A stretch of 9,731 bases of DNA. Origin: a bacterium. GTDB taxonomy: Bacteria; Verrucomicrobiota; Verrucomicrobiae; Opitutales; Opitutaceae. The DNA is taken from assembly GCA_021780625.1 (NCBI GenBank), contig JAJXYI010000527.1, forward strand, positions 1-9,731, read 5' to 3'. The first letter of the stretch is position 1, and the number at the start of each line of letters is the position of its first letter. A program made the translations under genes and the position numbers. Of the stretch, positions 1-7,067 are shown piece by piece. A model generated the notes under the pieces. That model was not told the origin of the DNA and did not search any database. It worked only from the letters and a program-made list of their open reading frames with translations.

Positions 1-972
1 TGGGTCCTTGGCGGCGAGGAGCTCGGCGAGGGTGACGCGCGCGGTGCCGGGCTTCGATACCGCCACGCCGGCGGCGAGGTTGGCCAGCTCGACGGCGACC
101 GGCATGGGGCGGCCGGCGCCGAGCGCGAGCGCCAGCGCCGCGACGACGGTGTCGCCGGCGCCGGTGACGTCGAACACGCTGCGCGCCCGCGACGGGACCT
201 CGTACGGTTCTTCCCCAGGTGCGAACAGCGCCACGCCCCGGGCGCCGAGCGTGACGAGGATGCTGGTGTGCCCGAGCGAGCGCTGCAACTTTCTCCCCGC
301 GGCAAGCACGCCGCCGTCGCCGACGGACTCGAGCCCGAGCGCCCGCGCCAGCTCTAGGGCGTTGGGGGTGATGACGGTGGCGCCGTGATACTTGCGGAAG
401 TCGTTGGTCTTGGGATCCACGACGACCGGGACGCCCTGCTCGACCGCCGCCGCGATGACGCGCCGGGCGAGACGGCGGGTGACGGTACCCTTGGCGTAGT
501 CGGAGACGACGCAGGCGCGCGCCTGCGGGAGTCGCGCTTCGACCGCCGAGAGCAGGCCGGATTCGAGCGCGCCGACCGCCTGGTCCCTCGCCTCCCTGTC
601 CACCCTGACGAGCTGGTGCTGCCCGGCGACGATCCGGGTCTTGGTCGTGGTCGGACGCGCGGGATCGGCCACGAGGCCGGAGAAATCCACGCCGGCCTCG
701 ACGAGGGCGTCGCGCAGGTGCGCCGCGGCGGCGTCGTCGCCAACGAGACCGACGACCACCGCGGAGCCGCCGAGGCTGGCGACGTTGGCGGCGGTGTTGG
801 CGGCGCCTCCGGGGACGTAGCTGCGCTGCTGCTCCTCGAGGACGGCGACCGGCGCCTCCGGCGAGATCCGGCCGGCGTGGCCGGTGACGTACTCGTCGAG
901 CATGACGTCGCCGAAGACCAGGACACGGGTCCCGGCGAGGCGGCGGGCGGCGTTCTTGGCCTGGCGGATCAC
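1..972 (-). CDS. rfaE1: D-glycero-beta-D-manno-heptose-7-phosphate kinase (PfkB family), 3' end cut by window edge
   Basis: Phosphorylates D-glycero-D-manno-heptose 7-phosphate at O-1, the ATP-dependent step of cytoplasmic ADP-heptose synthesis for LPS inner core. The frame stays open from a GTG at 972 to the edge (324 codons, no stop). Visible PfkB-type features are GDVMLDEY near residue 21, the substrate-site run VPGGAANTAANVA (53-65), VSDYAKG (156-162), VDPK (185-188), TPN (202-204) and the catalytic DVTGAGDT (268-275), whose second Asp is the expected base. This matches the N-terminal kinase half of HldE, and only a few residues seem to be missing. The GTG start shares GTGA with the stop of the gmhB gene upstream, indicating translational coupling; alternative starts inside would cut the first strand of the fold. 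Because the adenylyltransferase is fused to gmhA here, this is probably a stand-alone kinase, but a second domain beyond the edge cannot be excluded. Confidence 0.93.
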   Translation of the reverse strand, partial: MIRQAKNAARRLAGTRVLVFGDVMLDEYVTGHAGRISPEAPVAVLEEQQRSYVPGGAANTAANVASLGGSAVVVGLVGDDAAAAHLRDALVEAGVDFSGLVADPARPTTTKTRIVAGQHQLVRVDREARDQAVGALESGLLSAVEARLPQARACVVSDYAKGTVTRRLARRVIAAAVEQGVPVVVDPKTNDFRKYHGATVITPNALELARALGLESVGDGGVLAAGRKLQRSLGHTSILVTLGARGVALFAPGEEPYEVPSRARSVFDVTGAGDTVVAALALALGAGRPMPVAVELANLAAGVAVSKPGTARVTLAELLAAKDP

Positions 973-1850
973 GGTTGAGCGCTCTCTTCCTGCCCGACAA
1001 TGAAGGCGACCGCGGCGGACCAACCGGCGGCAAGGCAGTCGGCGGCGGGCCTCTGCGCACCATCCCGAGCCACCGGGTCGACGGCCGGCGCTACCGGCCC
1101 GGCATCAGGTAGGCGCCTCCCGCCATGCGCCTCGGCCGCGCTTACGTCCGACGCGGCCCCAGAACGGGACCGCCCGGCCGGCTCGGCGGCCAGCCCAGCA
1201 TCCCGCACAGGAGCGAGGAAAACGGTGCGGCAACCGGCCGCGCGGCCCGCCTCGACGTCGCTCGGCTTGTCGCCGACGACGAACGACGCGGCGAGGTCGA
1301 TCCCCAGCTCGGAGGCCGCCCGCCGCACCAGGCCGGGCCTGGGCTTGCGACAGTCGCAGCCGTCCTCCGGGGCGTGCGGACAGTAGTAGGCGCCCGCGAG
1401 GTGGATGCCGCGCGAGTCAAGCTCGCGCTGCATGCGGTCGTGCACCGACCGCGCCTGCTCGGGCGAAAGGTAACCCCGGCCGACGCCGGACTGGTTGCTC
1501 ACCACAACCAGCAAGAACCCGGCCGACTGCAGTGTCGCCAGCGCGGCTTGCGCTCCGGGAAGGAGGCGGACGCCGTTCGGGTCGGAGGGATAGCCGGTGT
1601 CCACGAGGATCGTCCCGTCGCGATCGAGGAAGACGGCGCGGCGGGGCACCGCGGCGGGGCGCGGGGCGGGCGCGTCAGTGTGCGGAGCGGACGTGGCGGC
1701 CTGCCGAGCGGGCACGGTGGCTGGTTGCGCCCGCGGCGGCGGCGCCTGCGTGGCGCTTTCGTCACCCCGGATCGAGGGCCCGGTCACGCTGGATGGCGTG
1801 GAGGTTGGCGGCGCGGTCGCCCGCTCGGAGCGAGAGACTGATTGATTCAT
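969..1850 (-). CDS. gmhB: D-glycero-beta-D-manno-heptose-1,7-bisphosphate 7-phosphatase (HAD superfamily) with low-complexity extensions
   Basis: Removes the 7-phosphate from heptose 1,7-bisphosphate between the kinase and the adenylyltransferase steps. The 293-residue product has the HAD nucleophile motif FLDRDGT (Asp76 and Asp78), motif II SNQSG (118-122), the GmhB zinc site CPH...CDC (Cys157, His159, Cys165, Cys167), and the last acidic motif VVGDKPSDVEAG (191-202). The start is the ATG at 1850, whose ATGA overlaps the stop of the gmhA-rfaE2 gene; a longer reading in the same frame would run 50 codons back into that gene and is unlikely. Typical GmhB is about 180-190 residues. The excess is a Pro/Ala/Thr/Ser-rich leader (about 1-70) and an Ala/Gly/Arg-rich loop (about 219-268) ahead of a short helical tail (271-293). 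Both look disordered and may come from expansion of GC-rich DNA. The core enzyme appears complete. Confidence 0.92.
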   Translation of the reverse strand: MNQSVSRSERATAPPTSTPSSVTGPSIRGDESATQAPPPRAQPATVPARQAATSAPHTDAPAPRPAAVPRRAVFLDRDGTILVDTGYPSDPNGVRLLPGAQAALATLQSAGFLLVVVSNQSGVGRGYLSPEQARSVHDRMQRELDSRGIHLAGAYYCPHAPEDGCDCRKPRPGLVRRAASELGIDLAASFVVGDKPSDVEAGRAAGCRTVFLAPVRDAGLAAEPAGRSRSGAASDVSAAEAHGGRRLPDAGPVAPAVDPVARDGAQRPAADCLAAGWSAAVAFIVGQEESAQP

Positions 1851-2965
1851 CGCCGCTGCTTTCCGGCCAGCTCGACGAGGGCCGAGGTGGAAAGCCCTTC
1901 GACCAGGGGTAGGTATTCGATCCGCCCGCCGTACGCCGCGACCACGGCCGCTTCGGGGATCGGCTTGCCGGACGGCGGGGCGTAGTCGGCGCCCTTGCAA
2001 TGCACCTCAGGCTGCAAGCAGCGCAGCGCCTCCTCGGGGGTATCCTCGTCGAACACGACGACGTGGTCCACCGCCGCGAGCGCGGCGATGACCTCGGCGC
2101 GCTGCGGCGCAGGGACGAGCGGCCGGCCGCCACCCTTGATCCGCCGCACCGACGCATCCGAGTTGACGCCGACGACGAGGACGTCGCCGAACGCCCTGGC
2201 CGCGACGAGGCTCCTGACGTGGCCGGCGTGGAGCAGGTCGAAGCAACCGTTGCTCCACACGACGGTGAGACCCTCGGTGCGCCACCGCGCCCGCAGCCCC
2301 AGCAGCTCGTCCCAGTCAACCACCTTCGCCGGCTCACCGCACGCCCCGGCGCCGGCAGTCGTGCCGGAGTCTTCCGCGTTGGTTGAGTCAAGGACGAGCG
2401 CCTCGATGACCTCGCACAGCATGTGGCCGAGGATGGCGTGACACTCCTGGATGCGGTCGGTTCGGGTCGAACGAACGGTAAGCGTCACAGCGGCGAGATC
2501 GGCGAGCGGCCGGCCGGGGAAGCCGGTCAAAGCGATCGTCGCGATCGAGCGCGCCTTGGCTTCCTCCACCCCGCGCAGGACGTTCGGGGAGCGCCCGCTG
2601 GTGCTGATCGCGATGGCGACGTCGCCCGGCCGCCCGAGCGCCGCGATCTGCCTGGCGAAGATCTCCTCGAAGCCGTAGTCGTTGCCGACCGCAGTGAGGA
2701 TCGAGGTGTCGGTCGTCAGGGCGATCGCTGCCAGCGCCGGGCGGTTCGCGCGGAAGCGGCCGACCAGCTCGGCCGCGATGTGCTGGGCGTCGGCTGCGCT
2801 GCCGCCGTTGCCGAACAGCAGCACCTTCCCGCCGGAGCGCAGCGCAGTCGCCACCGCCTCGGCGGCCCCGAGCAGCGGTTCGGCGCAGGTGCGCGCAAGA
2901 CGCGCGGCGACGCTGACTGCTTGCGAGAACGACTGGTCAATGAGCTGGCGAGGGGTTGGGGGCAT
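1847..2965 (-). CDS. gmhA-rfaE2: Fused sedoheptulose-7-phosphate isomerase (GmhA) / heptose-1-phosphate adenylyltransferase (RfaE2)
   Basis: One 372-residue protein carries the first and fourth activities of ADP-heptose synthesis. Residues 1 to about 195 are a SIS-fold GmhA with FGNGGSAADAQHIAAELVGR, in which His62 and Glu66 match the metal ligands of the E. coli enzyme. It also has the sugar-phosphate loop STSGRSPN (121-128), and Gln173 and His181 in DRIQECHAILGH, again matching metal-site residues. Residues about 215-372 are a nucleotidyltransferase with SNGCFDLLHAGHV (238-250; the HxGH motif is His246 to His249), KGADY (324-328) and the C-terminal EGLSTSALV. A 20-residue Gly/Ala/Ser-rich linker (about 195-214) joins them. 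It converts sedoheptulose 7-P to heptose 7-P and later heptose 1-P to ADP-heptose. It is the first gene of the operon, and its ATG at 2965 has no strong Shine-Dalgarno, only a GGA about 8 bases upstream. The domain pairing differs from HldE, where RfaE2 is fused to the kinase. Confidence 0.92.
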   Translation of the reverse strand: MPPTPRQLIDQSFSQAVSVAARLARTCAEPLLGAAEAVATALRSGGKVLLFGNGGSAADAQHIAAELVGRFRANRPALAAIALTTDTSILTAVGNDYGFEEIFARQIAALGRPGDVAIAISTSGRSPNVLRGVEEAKARSIATIALTGFPGRPLADLAAVTLTVRSTRTDRIQECHAILGHMLCEVIEALVLDSTNAEDSGTTAGAGACGEPAKVVDWDELLGLRARWRTEGLTVVWSNGCFDLLHAGHVRSLVAARAFGDVLVVGVNSDASVRRIKGGGRPLVPAPQRAEVIAALAAVDHVVVFDEDTPEEALRCLQPEVHCKGADYAPPSGKPIPEAAVVAAYGGRIEYLPLVEGLSTSALVELAGKQRR

Positions 2966-2980
2966 GTGAGTGGTCCGTAG

Positions 2981-3126
2981 TGGCTGGTGTGTAGTGGCTG
3001 GTGTGTAGTGGTTGGTGTCTACTGTCTAGTGAATGATGTTTGGTGTTTGGTGTTTGGTGTATGTTGTTCGGTGTTCGGTGTTCGGTGACTGCTTTATGTA
3101 TTTAGTGTCTAGTGTTTCGCATCTAG
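2981..3126. repeat. Degenerate heptamer tandem array upstream of the heptose operon
   Basis: About 20 nearly perfect 7-bp steps lie here. Plus-strand units include TGGCTGG and TGTGTAG (alternating, 2981-3008), TGTTTGG three times (3037-3057), TGTTCGG three times (3065-3085) and TGTCTAG (3023-3029, 3106-3112). Phase is kept from 2981 to 3099, with one 6-bp unit at 3100-3105. The strand is strongly G/T-biased. No ORF uses it. It starts 16 bp upstream of the gmhA-rfaE2 ATG, so it occupies the place where promoter and leader of the operon should be, and repeat-number change could alter spacing there. Function is unknown. Confidence 0.85.
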
Positions 3127-3140
3127 CCTTTGCGCTTGCG

Positions 3141-3365
3141 CCTCGCTCAGGATGACGGTCACGCTGTCATCCTGAGGAGGCCCGCCGCAGGCGGGACGAC
3201 GAAGGATCTCGTCGTTCGCCGCTGTCAGGAACACCCCTGCTTCGCTCACAAGATCCTTCGCCTTCGCTTGGCTCCGGCTCAGGATGACCGCCAATTCCAC
3301 CCTCGCTGCGCCCGCTCAGGATGACAACACCCAGGGGTCGATTTGCGCTCGCTCAGGATGACAGA
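3141..3365. repeat. Cluster of dispersed inverted repeats (CTCAGGATGAC / GATCCTTCG family)
   Basis: The core CTCAGGATGAC occurs at 3146-3156, 3278-3288, 3315-3325 and 3352-3362, and its inverse GTCATCCTGAG at 3166-3176. The first pair forms an 11-bp stem with a 9-base loop. The companion word GATCCTTCG is at 3252-3260 and its inverse CGAAGGATC at 3200-3208. A GC stem, CCCGCC/GGCGGG, lies near 3181-3194. The last three cores are exactly 37 bp apart. The same words recur at 8210-8294. There is no coding potential; this looks like a non-autonomous, REP-like hairpin family. Confidence 0.85.
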
Positions 3366-3421
3366 CTCGTCGGACCTCTTGCCAACGAAGGCTGGCTATT
3401 CCGCGGGACGGCCGCAGCGCG

Positions 3422-3646
3422 TCACACCCCCTGCATTCGAGAGAGGGCGTAGAGGCTCCAGGGGCGGGACCAGTGCACGTGGCCGGCCTGATAGCGGTCC
3501 CAGCAGCGCGCCAGCTCATGGTTGCGGATGAGACCTTGCAACGCGGTGGCGCCGGCGCCGATGGCGTTCTGCTTCAGCTCGTCGCGCCACGGCCCCTTCA
3601 TCCACGGATCAAAAGGGAAGGTAAAGCCTATCTTCAGCCGGTGGGT
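3422..3646 (-). pseudogene. 3' remnant of an asparagine-synthetase (glutamine-hydrolysing) type amidotransferase
   Basis: Only about 74 codons of recognisable sequence remain. They contain KIGFTFPFDPWMKGPWRDEL, followed about 30 residues later by HELARCWDRYQAGHVHWSRPW and a TGA stop at 3422. This order (Lys-x-Gly-Phe, Pro-Phe, Trp-x-x-Gly-Pro-x-Arg, then a Trp/His-rich tail) is what the C-terminal end of AsnB-type proteins of polysaccharide loci looks like. The glutaminase domain, the ATP-binding SGGxDS loop and the rest of the synthetase domain are absent upstream, where the frame runs on into sequence without AsnB features. A 15-bp tandem duplication sits at 3691-3720, close to the broken end. 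The family amidates carboxylates using glutamine and ATP; this copy cannot. Recognition is from motif pattern only. Confidence 0.6.
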
Positions 3647-4014
3647 GCACTCGGTGCTGCTGCAGCGGCGTTGGCAGCCGCGAATGCGGTCGAGAGCCTT
3701 CCCGTCGAGGGCCTTCCCGTCAATGAGCCCTCTGCGATCTTCCACCGGACGCATCTGCGTATCTCCCCCAGCGAACTGCCGGGTTCGAGGCGTCCTCCTC
3801 GCTCTGGCGCTCGCCCCGCAGCCCCCACAGTCTCGGCGAGAATCCCCAAGGTGATGTTGTCGAACCAAACCGCGGGCTCTGACTCGAATGGTTACGGGCT
3901 AGGTTTGCAGTTGCTCCCGCGCTGCCTTTCCCAAGGGCACACCGTTTCCTGGTTTCTTCGGTGGGCACGAGGTCGATGCTGAGTCCCAAACCGGCGGGCG
4001 TTAGCCTGCGCGGC
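3647..4014. other. Non-coding or decayed stretch between the asnB-like remnant and capK
   Basis: No convincing gene lies here. It holds the 15-bp tandem duplication at 3691-3720 (two units differing by one base) and a short minus-strand reading near 3830-3875 giving AVWFDNITLGILAETV. That resembles the end of an extracellular carbohydrate-binding or lectin-like domain but is too short to name. Around 3990-4040 are GC-rich inverted words such as GCCGGCGGGC near the capK stop. Most likely it is debris of former polysaccharide genes. Confidence 0.45.
3691..3720. repeat. 15-bp tandem duplication
   Basis: Two adjacent 15-bp units, 3691-3705 and 3706-3720, differ at one position (CGAGAGCC versus CGAGGGCC, each followed by TTCCCGT). 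Read on the minus strand they give two DGKAL steps upstream of the asnB-like remnant. Replication slippage near the break point is the simplest explanation. Confidence 0.85.
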
Positions 4015-5433
4015 TTAGGGCCGCAAATGAGCCGGCGGGCTCGTGCCCGTATCGACCCAATTGCCGCCTTTCGGAACAATGATACGAAACTTCCCTGATC
4101 GCTCCTGCTGGAGCTCTCCTACCACTTTCGTGGAAATTCGCACATCCTTCGGCAGAAGGGCCGCACACTGGGACACCAACCTCTCCCTGTCCGCGTCGCT
4201 CCATTTGGCACCGGCATGGAGCTGACATAGCACGTCAATGTCACCAGCTGCTTTCTCCACGATCCTGAAGCGCCGAATTGATGCCTGATCCTTCATAGCC
4301 TGGTCAAAGACAATGAAGTCAATGATTCCACCTGAGGGCGACCGCAGGACATCGTTCAACCGCCCCTGCAAGGTCGATAGTGTCCCAAGTGTCCTGCCGC
4401 AAGCACACGAACGACTGGCAATACTCGCCAAATCTCCTTGGCGGTACCGGATCAGGGGAAAGTCCGTGGCCATGAGGCTCGTCACCACCACCTCGCCCAC
4501 TTCGTCAGCCGCAAGAACCCCGTCCTCGCCCACGATTTCGACAATCGAAATGTCGTCCGAGGTGTGGAGGCCACCCGCCGGGCAACCGAAGGCCATGACG
4601 CCGGCTTCGACGCTCCCGTACTCTGCAACGACTGGTGCCGCAAACGCACGGCGCACGATGTCTTTTTGGTGCTCAGTCATCGTTTCGCTCGTGAAAAACA
4701 CCGCCTTCGGCCATCCAGGCCCCGGGCGCATCTGTGTGCGAAGCATGAATGAACTGAGCATGGCAATACTGTTCGCATAGCCGAATACAACCACCGGCTT
4801 TCGCCGAAAGAGAGCATGCGCCGCCTTCCCCAGCTCCACATCCGTTTGAAAGAACGGTGACACTAGCGTCACACCAGTCACCCACTCCTTCACCTCGCGC
4901 CGGATTGCCAGGGCCTTGTCCAGTGCTGTCCTCGCCGTCAAGCGCCCACTGCCCCAGATCTTTACCTCCGGGTCACCTGGCGCAATGCCCCACCACGAGC
5001 GCCCTCTGTACCCAGCAAGGTACCTGTACGGTGCCGCGGCTCGATCCACCCTGACTTCCAGGCGGGCGCCGGTGGTCCCGCTCGAGTGCCCAAGGAGTGG
5101 TCTACATCGCGGCCCCTCACTCGCCAGAGCGTCACCAAGTGACCTGTAGAGATCCTTGTCGAGAATTGGCAGGGCACGCAGGATCTGCCACGGGTCGTCA
5201 TTGCTCGGGCTCGATCCCAGTCGCCTCATCTCATCGCGATAGAAGGGGACGTTGCCTGTCACCTCCACAAGCAGGCGCTTAAGTCGGGCAGTCCTCAACG
5301 CGTGCAACCTCTCACGGTCGTACCATTGAGTCTCCAGCAACTCCCTGAAGATAGCTGCCCTCTTCTCACCCTTTAGGAGTGACTTTAGCGGGATACCTAC
5401 CGTCTTCGCGAATAGCGTTCGGGCGTCAGGCAT
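4015..5433 (-). CDS. CapK/PaaK-family adenylate-forming enzyme of a surface-polysaccharide locus
   Basis: A 472-residue cytoplasmic protein of the phenylacetate-CoA ligase-like (PaaK/CapK) branch of the ANL adenylating superfamily. These activate a carboxylate with ATP. In capsule and O-antigen loci the CapK-like members are common, but their substrate is not settled. Visible motifs are the phosphate-binding SSGTTG (117-122), TSETM (248-252), EYGSVEAG (271-278), RYRQGD (329-334), a SCACGR cysteine pair (343, 345) and RSGK with the probable catalytic Lys448 near the C-terminus. Length is normal. The ATG at 5433 is preferred because AGGGG (5440-5444) lies 6 bases upstream; a TTG two codons earlier would sit directly on that site. 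It lies 170 bp after the DUF362 gene on the same strand and just upstream of the asnB-like remnant, which supports a polysaccharide-modification role by inference. The coding region looks intact and has lower GC than the heptose operon. Confidence 0.85.
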   Translation of the reverse strand: MPDARTLFAKTVGIPLKSLLKGEKRAAIFRELLETQWYDRERLHALRTARLKRLLVEVTGNVPFYRDEMRRLGSSPSNDDPWQILRALPILDKDLYRSLGDALASEGPRCRPLLGHSSGTTGARLEVRVDRAAAPYRYLAGYRGRSWWGIAPGDPEVKIWGSGRLTARTALDKALAIRREVKEWVTGVTLVSPFFQTDVELGKAAHALFRRKPVVVFGYANSIAMLSSFMLRTQMRPGPGWPKAVFFTSETMTEHQKDIVRRAFAAPVVAEYGSVEAGVMAFGCPAGGLHTSDDISIVEIVGEDGVLAADEVGEVVVTSLMATDFPLIRYRQGDLASIASRSCACGRTLGTLSTLQGRLNDVLRSPSGGIIDFIVFDQAMKDQASIRRFRIVEKAAGDIDVLCQLHAGAKWSDADRERLVSQCAALLPKDVRISTKVVGELQQERSGKFRIIVPKGGNWVDTGTSPPAHLRP

Positions 5434-5603
5434 ACTCAACCCCTGATGACGACCGACCCTTACGGTCGTCTCGGATCACCACCACCCTTGGAACGATGGC
5501 CGCAGGCACAGGCGGTGAAGCTTTCAGTGCCGGCCTTCTCCGCCGCGGGCATCACCACGACCCATCGGGCCAGAAGGCACTTTCCCATCTGCTCTCGTCT
5601 GCT
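5434..5603. other. Spacer between the DUF362 gene and capK
   Basis: These 170 bp hold no gene I can support. A minus-strand reading ending with VPRVVVIRDDRKG just before capK could be the tail of a lost protein, but it is too short to assign. The only clear structure is the hairpin at 5449-5469. The capK Shine-Dalgarno AGGGG is at 5440-5444. Confidence 0.5.
5449..5469 (-). promoter_or_regulatory. Hairpin just upstream of the capK ribosome-binding site
   Basis: ACGACCG (5449-5455) pairs perfectly with CGGTCGT (5463-5469) across a 7-base loop. On the transcript it would form 4 bases before the AGGGG site of capK. There is no T-tract after it, so it is a poor intrinsic terminator. It could shape translation or processing of the DUF362-capK message, or be chance. 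Confidence 0.4.
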
Positions 5604-7067
5604 TCAAAGTTGACTGGTCCCACGCATCTCCACTCGCCCGAGCCAACCGGCCGGCGGGCGGAAAGGGCGTCCCAGTGCAGGCCCCAGTTCCGCGGCATCT
5701 CCTGGGCGGTTCGACACCGCGTTTAGGTCGCCAATGGATTCGTTTGCTACAGGGTAGCGCATGGGCCGAAACGCTTCCCGCACAAGCGGGATGGAGGCTG
5801 GGTCGTATCCCATCAACCTGCACGCGCTCCAGTCAGCCAAGGCAACGTCATCCGAAAAAACGAGCGAACCCGACCTCACAGCCGTTGGCGAGAGCGGGCC
5901 CTCGCCTTCACCGCCAACAACCCCATCGACAAGTGACAACACCGTTCGCTGACGAGCGTCGGACATCCGCCCAGACTTGTCGGCGTAGAGCGCTATCCTC
6001 GCGAGGTCAAGAGCCATGCGCCAGGCCGTGTCGTTTCCGAACCATGCCCCCGCTTGGATCACGCCCAAGAGCCTGAGCATGCGCTTCAGGGAGCGATCGG
6101 CGACCTGGAGTGACGCTTTAGTCAGCCCCTGCGCTCGTGGCCTCTGCACCCAGTCATAGAACCGGGAAATGGCTTCCCAGCAGGCCCCAGAGTTAGGATA
6201 TTCATCTCCTCCATGAGCTGGGTTGCCAAACCTGTGGTGCGCCAGGCAGTCCTTTCGCCCCGCGATTCCCACAAACCCCTTCAGGCTGCATGTGACGCCG
6301 ACCTTCTGATGCGTCTTGAGTTTGGGGACGCAGATAATCGCATCAGACTGGAGAACATCCTGATGCACGATGTACTGATGTGTCGATGCTGTATGAGACC
6401 CCTCCGTCTCCTCGGCATCGTAGTCTGCGACTCGGAATCGTGGCTCAGGCCGTCTTGGCGAGTAGAGCTGCGCCAGAAGGCTCTCCAGCCCGAGATCGAT
6501 CACCACGGCGTTGCCCCGCAGAGGTTTAGTTTCCGTATGCGTCGTGCTTCCCAGCCAGCTCCGCTCGGTGACGTAGAGTCTGAGGTCCCTCGCCTGCACT
6601 GGAAGGTGTCTCCCCCGGTAAAACTCCAGCACCGTATCTGCCCCGGTTTCCTCTAGCACCGCACCCCACCGACATGACTGCAGCGGCGCGTTGCCAAGGA
6701 GTACTTTCCCCGAAGCGCCAACGGCAATCAAGACATAATCCACCAATGCACGGATCACAGAGGCATGCGTGCACTTGGCCTGAAAGACACGCTTCGATTC
6801 TAGAGGGCGCCTGTGGTAGACGAAGTTACATAGGATGAAGACCTGGCAGCCCGGCTTGATGAAGGCCCCCAGAGGGTTCCACTCCGGGCGCCCCAGGTGC
6901 TCCCGGTCCAAGCCTGCCTGCGCGAAGCATTCGCGGACGGCGGCATAGACGGGATTGGGGCGGGCTGAAATATCAACCAACCCATATTCCGGATACTGCT
7001 CGTGCGGAGAGAAATGAAACTCATTGTCAGGATATTGGAGGTGCTTATCAACAAAGACAGAAATCAT
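5604..7067 (-). CDS. DUF362 domain protein of unknown function
   Basis: The product is 487 residues from the chosen ATG at 7067, which has GGAA (7074-7077) 6 bases upstream. A TTG at 7172 would add 35 residues that overlap the preceding remnant and look unlike a protein start. DUF362 signs are CVPKLKTHQKVGVT (about 246-259) followed by CSLKGFVGIAGRKD, and near the C-terminus LVDGVVGGEGEGPL (about 379-392) then SDDVALAD. No 4Fe-4S ferredoxin cysteine clusters are present, so it is the plain form rather than a ferredoxin fusion. No signal peptide is obvious in the mature reading (MISVFVDKHL start). DUF362 has no established reaction; genes of this type do occur in polysaccharide loci with CapK and AsnB-like genes. 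Its ATG overlaps the stop of the upstream run-on frame (ATGA, 7064-7067). Lower GC than the flanks suggests a separate origin for this block. Confidence 0.82.
   Translation of the reverse strand: MISVFVDKHLQYPDNEFHFSPHEQYPEYGLVDISARPNPVYAAVRECFAQAGLDREHLGRPEWNPLGAFIKPGCQVFILCNFVYHRRPLESKRVFQAKCTHASVIRALVDYVLIAVGASGKVLLGNAPLQSCRWGAVLEETGADTVLEFYRGRHLPVQARDLRLYVTERSWLGSTTHTETKPLRGNAVVIDLGLESLLAQLYSPRRPEPRFRVADYDAEETEGSHTASTHQYIVHQDVLQSDAIICVPKLKTHQKVGVTCSLKGFVGIAGRKDCLAHHRFGNPAHGGDEYPNSGACWEAISRFYDWVQRPRAQGLTKASLQVADRSLKRMLRLLGVIQAGAWFGNDTAWRMALDLARIALYADKSGRMSDARQRTVLSLVDGVVGGEGEGPLSPTAVRSGSLVFSDDVALADWSACRLMGYDPASIPLVREAFRPMRYPVANESIGDLNAVSNRPGDAAELGPALGRPFRPPAGWLGRVEMRGTSQL

Noticed and set aside
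385..978. Long plus-strand open frame (197 codons) over the kinase gene
   Set aside because: It is the antisense shadow of rfaE1, whose minus-strand frame shows all kinase motifs; the plus-strand product is Arg/Gly/Asp-rich with no family features.
3141..3365. CRISPR array
   Set aside because: The 11-bp core recurs at 37-bp steps three times, but the repeats are too short, one copy is inverted, and no cas genes are present.
3720..4079. Minus-strand frame of 119 codons between the asnB-like remnant and capK
   Set aside because: It overlaps the capK 3' end and has no family features; composition is mixed and it reads through debris.
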